A DNA stretch of 7,446 nucleotides. It comes from Clostridia bacterium. GTDB taxonomy: Bacteria; Bacillota; Clostridia; Christensenellales; Borkfalkiaceae. Both the position numbers and the translations under genes were made by a program. Below the pieces are notes generated by a model. The model made no database searches. It was not told the origin of the DNA and saw only the letters and a program-made list of their open reading frames with translations. The stretch is from NCBI GenBank assembly GCA_017457345.1, contig JAFTHR010000137.1, positions 1 through 7,446 on the forward strand, given 5' to 3'. Below are positions 5,501-7,446 of this stretch, one piece after another (position 1 is the first letter of the stretch; each line of letters starts with the position of its first letter).

Positions 5501-7243
5501 GTGAAGAAAGTGATGAGAACGGAGCATCCGAATCCTCAATTTATGCGCCAATCGTACGAATGTTTAAACGGCGAGTGGGGGTTTGACTTTGGCTCTGGGA
5601 AAGAAAAACTCAATCAAGATCTTTCGTTGTCGATTAATGTTCCTTTTGCACCGGAATCCGTTTTATCGGGAGTGGGGCATACGGGCATTTTTACCGACTG
5701 TGTTTATACGCGCGTGATCGACGTGAACGCGCAAGACTTAGAAGGTCGCCTGGTGTTGCATTTCGGCGCGGTGGATTATCTCACCGAAGTGTACGTAAAT
5801 GGAAAATTTGCGTGCCGTCACGTTGGTGGATACACCCCGTTTGAAACGGATATCGCTCCTCTTTGCGAGGTAGGTAAAAACCGTATCACGGTTTGTGTGC
5901 ACGACGACGTTCGCGAGAACACCGCAAGCGGTAAGCAATCGAAGAAAGAAGAATCGTTCGGTTGTTTCTACACGAGAACGACGGGGATTTGGCAAACGGT
6001 TTGGCTTGAACGCACGCCGAAATCGTACATCCGCTCCATCCGCGTTTTCCCGAACGTGGAAAAATGTTCGGTGACGGTGGAAGTCAATTCCATGGGCGTA
6101 GCGGAAACGGGTACGGAAATCGTGGTTTCGTACGAAGGCAAAGAAGTGGGCAGAGTGCAAGGCGACGGATACTACCGCAAAGCGTATGAAATTGCTCTTT
6201 CCGAAAAGCATCTTTGGGAAGTTGGCAACGGTCGTTTGTACGACTTAACGGTGCGGTACGGGGAAGACGTGGTGCAAAGTTATTTTGGGCTTCGTGAAGT
6301 GCGCTACGAGGGCATGGAATTCCTTCTAAACGGCGAAACGGTATACCAACGCTTAGTGCTCGACCAAGGGTACTACCGCAAGGGGATTTACACGGCGGAA
6401 ACGGAAGAAGAACTCGTGAAAGACATTCACCTTTCGCTTGCGCTCGGTTTCAACGGTGCGCGGTTGCATCAAAAGGTATTCGAGCCTCGATTCTTGTATC
6501 ATTGCGATAAACTCGGCTACATAGTTTGGGGTGAATACCCCAGTTGGGGTGTAGACACCTCGAATACCGACTATTTAGGGCGGTATTGCGACGAGTGTAA
6601 AGAGATGATCGAACGGGATTTCAACCACCCGTCCATCATTACTTGGTGTCCTATCAACGAAGCGTGGTGCGATTTAGACGATAACAAGAAAAACCGCGAC
6701 GTTCGTTTTATCGAGGCGGTGTATTACACCTGCAAAGCACTTGATAAGACTCGTCCTTGCGTCGATACGAGCGGCGGTTTCCACTGCGAAAAGACCGATT
6801 TGTACGACTACCACTGTTACCTGTTGCCCGACGAAATGAAGAGCATTTTGAAGGAACTGATGGAGAAGAATACGTTGACGGTCGATATGCTGTATGCGCC
6901 GGACTGGGTGGTTGCGTGCGAAGACGAGAAAAAACTTGTTTATCGCGGTGATTTGCCTGTTAATTGCAGCGAATACGGCGGTTCTGCATTCGTTCCCGGC
7001 GGTCAAGCGTGGGGCTACCACACTTGCGCGACGGAAGAAGAATTTATCGATCAATACGTGGCACTCACGGAGTCGATTATCGACTGTCCGAATCTCAGCG
7101 GGTTCTGCTACACACAATTGTACGACGTAGAGCAAGAACAAAACGGTTTGTACGATTACGATCGTAATTCCAAATTCTCGAAAGAAGGAATGGAAACGAT
7201 TAAGGCGTGCAACCAAAAAATTTCGGCGATCGAAAAATTGTAA
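5501..7243 (+). CDS. Short GH2 beta-glycosidase (beta-galactosidase-like, specificity unresolved)
   Basis: This 580-residue GH2 enzyme consists of an N-terminal jelly-roll (about residues 8-172, ending in the TGIWQTVWLE signature at 161-170), an Ig-like beta-sandwich (about 173-268) and a catalytic TIM barrel (about 275-570). The acid/base is Glu387 in PINEAW after NHPSIITW. The nucleophile is Glu491 in NCSEYGG. NGARLH (318-323) and WGEYP (343-347) are further active-site strands. It lacks the C-terminal domains of LacZ. The Asn-x-Lys glucuronate-recognition motif expected near the C-terminus is not seen (QNGLYDYDR there instead), which argues against beta-glucuronidase; beta-galactosidase or another beta-exo-glycosidase remains possible. 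There is no signal peptide, so it is cytoplasmic. GTG 5501 is chosen because AAAGGAGG ends 7 bases upstream, whereas the in-frame ATG at 5513 is 19 bases away. No terminator follows, so read-through into the lipoprotein gene is likely. Confidence 0.92.
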   Translation: MKKVMRTEHPNPQFMRQSYECLNGEWGFDFGSGKEKLNQDLSLSINVPFAPESVLSGVGHTGIFTDCVYTRVIDVNAQDLEGRLVLHFGAVDYLTEVYVNGKFACRHVGGYTPFETDIAPLCEVGKNRITVCVHDDVRENTASGKQSKKEESFGCFYTRTTGIWQTVWLERTPKSYIRSIRVFPNVEKCSVTVEVNSMGVAETGTEIVVSYEGKEVGRVQGDGYYRKAYEIALSEKHLWEVGNGRLYDLTVRYGEDVVQSYFGLREVRYEGMEFLLNGETVYQRLVLDQGYYRKGIYTAETEEELVKDIHLSLALGFNGARLHQKVFEPRFLYHCDKLGYIVWGEYPSWGVDTSNTDYLGRYCDECKEMIERDFNHPSIITWCPINEAWCDLDDNKKNRDVRFIEAVYYTCKALDKTRPCVDTSGGFHCEKTDLYDYHCYLLPDEMKSILKELMEKNTLTVDMLYAPDWVVACEDEKKLVYRGDLPVNCSEYGGSAFVPGGQAWGYHTCATEEEFIDQYVALTESIIDCPNLSGFCYTQLYDVEQEQNGLYDYDRNSKFSKEGMETIKACNQKISAIEKL

Positions 7244-7263
7244 CGCTTTGCGCGAGCGTGTGC

Positions 7264-7280
7264 GTACGTACATATATAAT
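7264..7280 (+). promoter_or_regulatory. Weak candidate promoter element and palindrome before the lipoprotein gene
   Basis: The 113-base gap after GH2 has no hairpin followed by a T-run. It holds a consensus -10 box TATAAT (7275-7280) with no recognisable -35 box at 16-18 bases, so any promoter here would need an activator. An 8-base palindrome, GTACGTAC (7264-7271), lies directly upstream and could be part of an operator. Both may be chance. Confidence 0.3.
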
Positions 7281-7356
7281 AATATGGCGTGAGTGTGCAA
7301 GAACGCGTGGAAATATAGAAAAAAAATAACACACATCATTATAAAGGAGAAAAGAG

Positions 7357-7446
7357 ATGAAAAAGTTTGGTAAGAAAGGTTTAGCATTGTTCTTAGCTAC
7401 TCTTATGGTTGGATCGACGTTCGCGTTTACGTCCTGCGGTGACGAT
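7357..7446 (+). CDS. Lipoprotein N-terminus, cut by the window end (possible sugar-binding protein)
   Basis: Only the first 30 codons are inside the window. They encode a lipoprotein signal peptide: a basic start (MKKFGKKG), a hydrophobic core (LALFLATLMVGSTFAF) and a lipobox-like FTSC with Cys27 as the lipidation site, then GDD. AAAGGAG (7343-7349) lies 7 bases before the ATG, an ideal spacing. The mature protein would be anchored to the outer face of the membrane. Its position directly downstream of GH2 on the same strand, and the Cys-Gly-Asp-Asp start, resemble extracellular solute-binding proteins of carbohydrate ABC importers. That role is inferred from context; the family-defining domain lies beyond the window. 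Confidence 0.8.
   Translation, partial: MKKFGKKGLALFLATLMVGSTFAFTSCGDD

Noticed and set aside
5738..6211. 157-codon minus-strand open frame inside GH2
   Set aside because: It is antisense to conserved GH2 domains. Its His/Arg/Phe-rich composition is that of a reverse-complement shadow.
6674..7387. 237-codon minus-strand open frame opposite the end of GH2
   Set aside because: It is a shadow of the GH2 reading frame, whose catalytic motifs are intact. It has no ribosome binding site, and it runs across the GH2/lipoprotein gap.

Overview
The window looks like chromosomal DNA from a low-to-mid GC Firmicute, most likely an uncultured gut-type Clostridia lineage. The evidence is: strong AGGAGG-type ribosome binding sites, textbook sigma-A promoters (TTGACA/TATAAT boxes with 16-17 base spacers), A/T-rich intergenic DNA with intrinsic terminators, and protein families typical of Clostridia. 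The genus cannot be read from the sequence.

Layout, left to right. Bases 1-311 hold two tandem copies of a roughly 150-base non-coding repeat that can fold into three hairpins. Next is a small cysteine amidase-domain gene (352-855, +), which converges on a MATE-family efflux transporter (877-2301, -); the two share a terminator hairpin. A 332-base A/T-rich gap carries the divergent promoters of the MATE gene and of a cytoplasmic GcnA-like GH20 beta-N-acetylhexosaminidase (2634-4238, +). GH20 converges through a second terminator on a two-domain regulator (4345-5295, -), made of an ArsR-type winged helix and a beta-rich C-terminal domain. That regulator is divergent from a short GH2 beta-glycosidase (5501-7243, +). 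The window ends inside the first 30 codons of a lipoprotein (7357-7446, +), plausibly the sugar-binding component of an ABC importer.

The right half (GH20, regulator, GH2, lipoprotein) reads as part of a glycan-utilisation locus. In the inferred scheme, short oligosaccharides enter by an importer whose binding lipoprotein may be the truncated last gene. Cytoplasmic exo-glycosidases then trim them: GH20 removes beta-linked GlcNAc/GalNAc, and GH2 removes another beta-linked sugar, possibly galactose. The regulator is placed to control the GH2 promoter, whose -10 box lies inside a perfect 9-base inverted repeat. The left half (amidase, MATE, repeats) has no evident link to this pathway.

No rRNA, tRNA, CRISPR array, transposase or phage gene was seen. 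The items most worth a second look are the tandem structured repeat upstream of the amidase gene, the possibly leaderless amidase transcript, and the regulator with its dyad operator. None of them amounts to proof of a new system.
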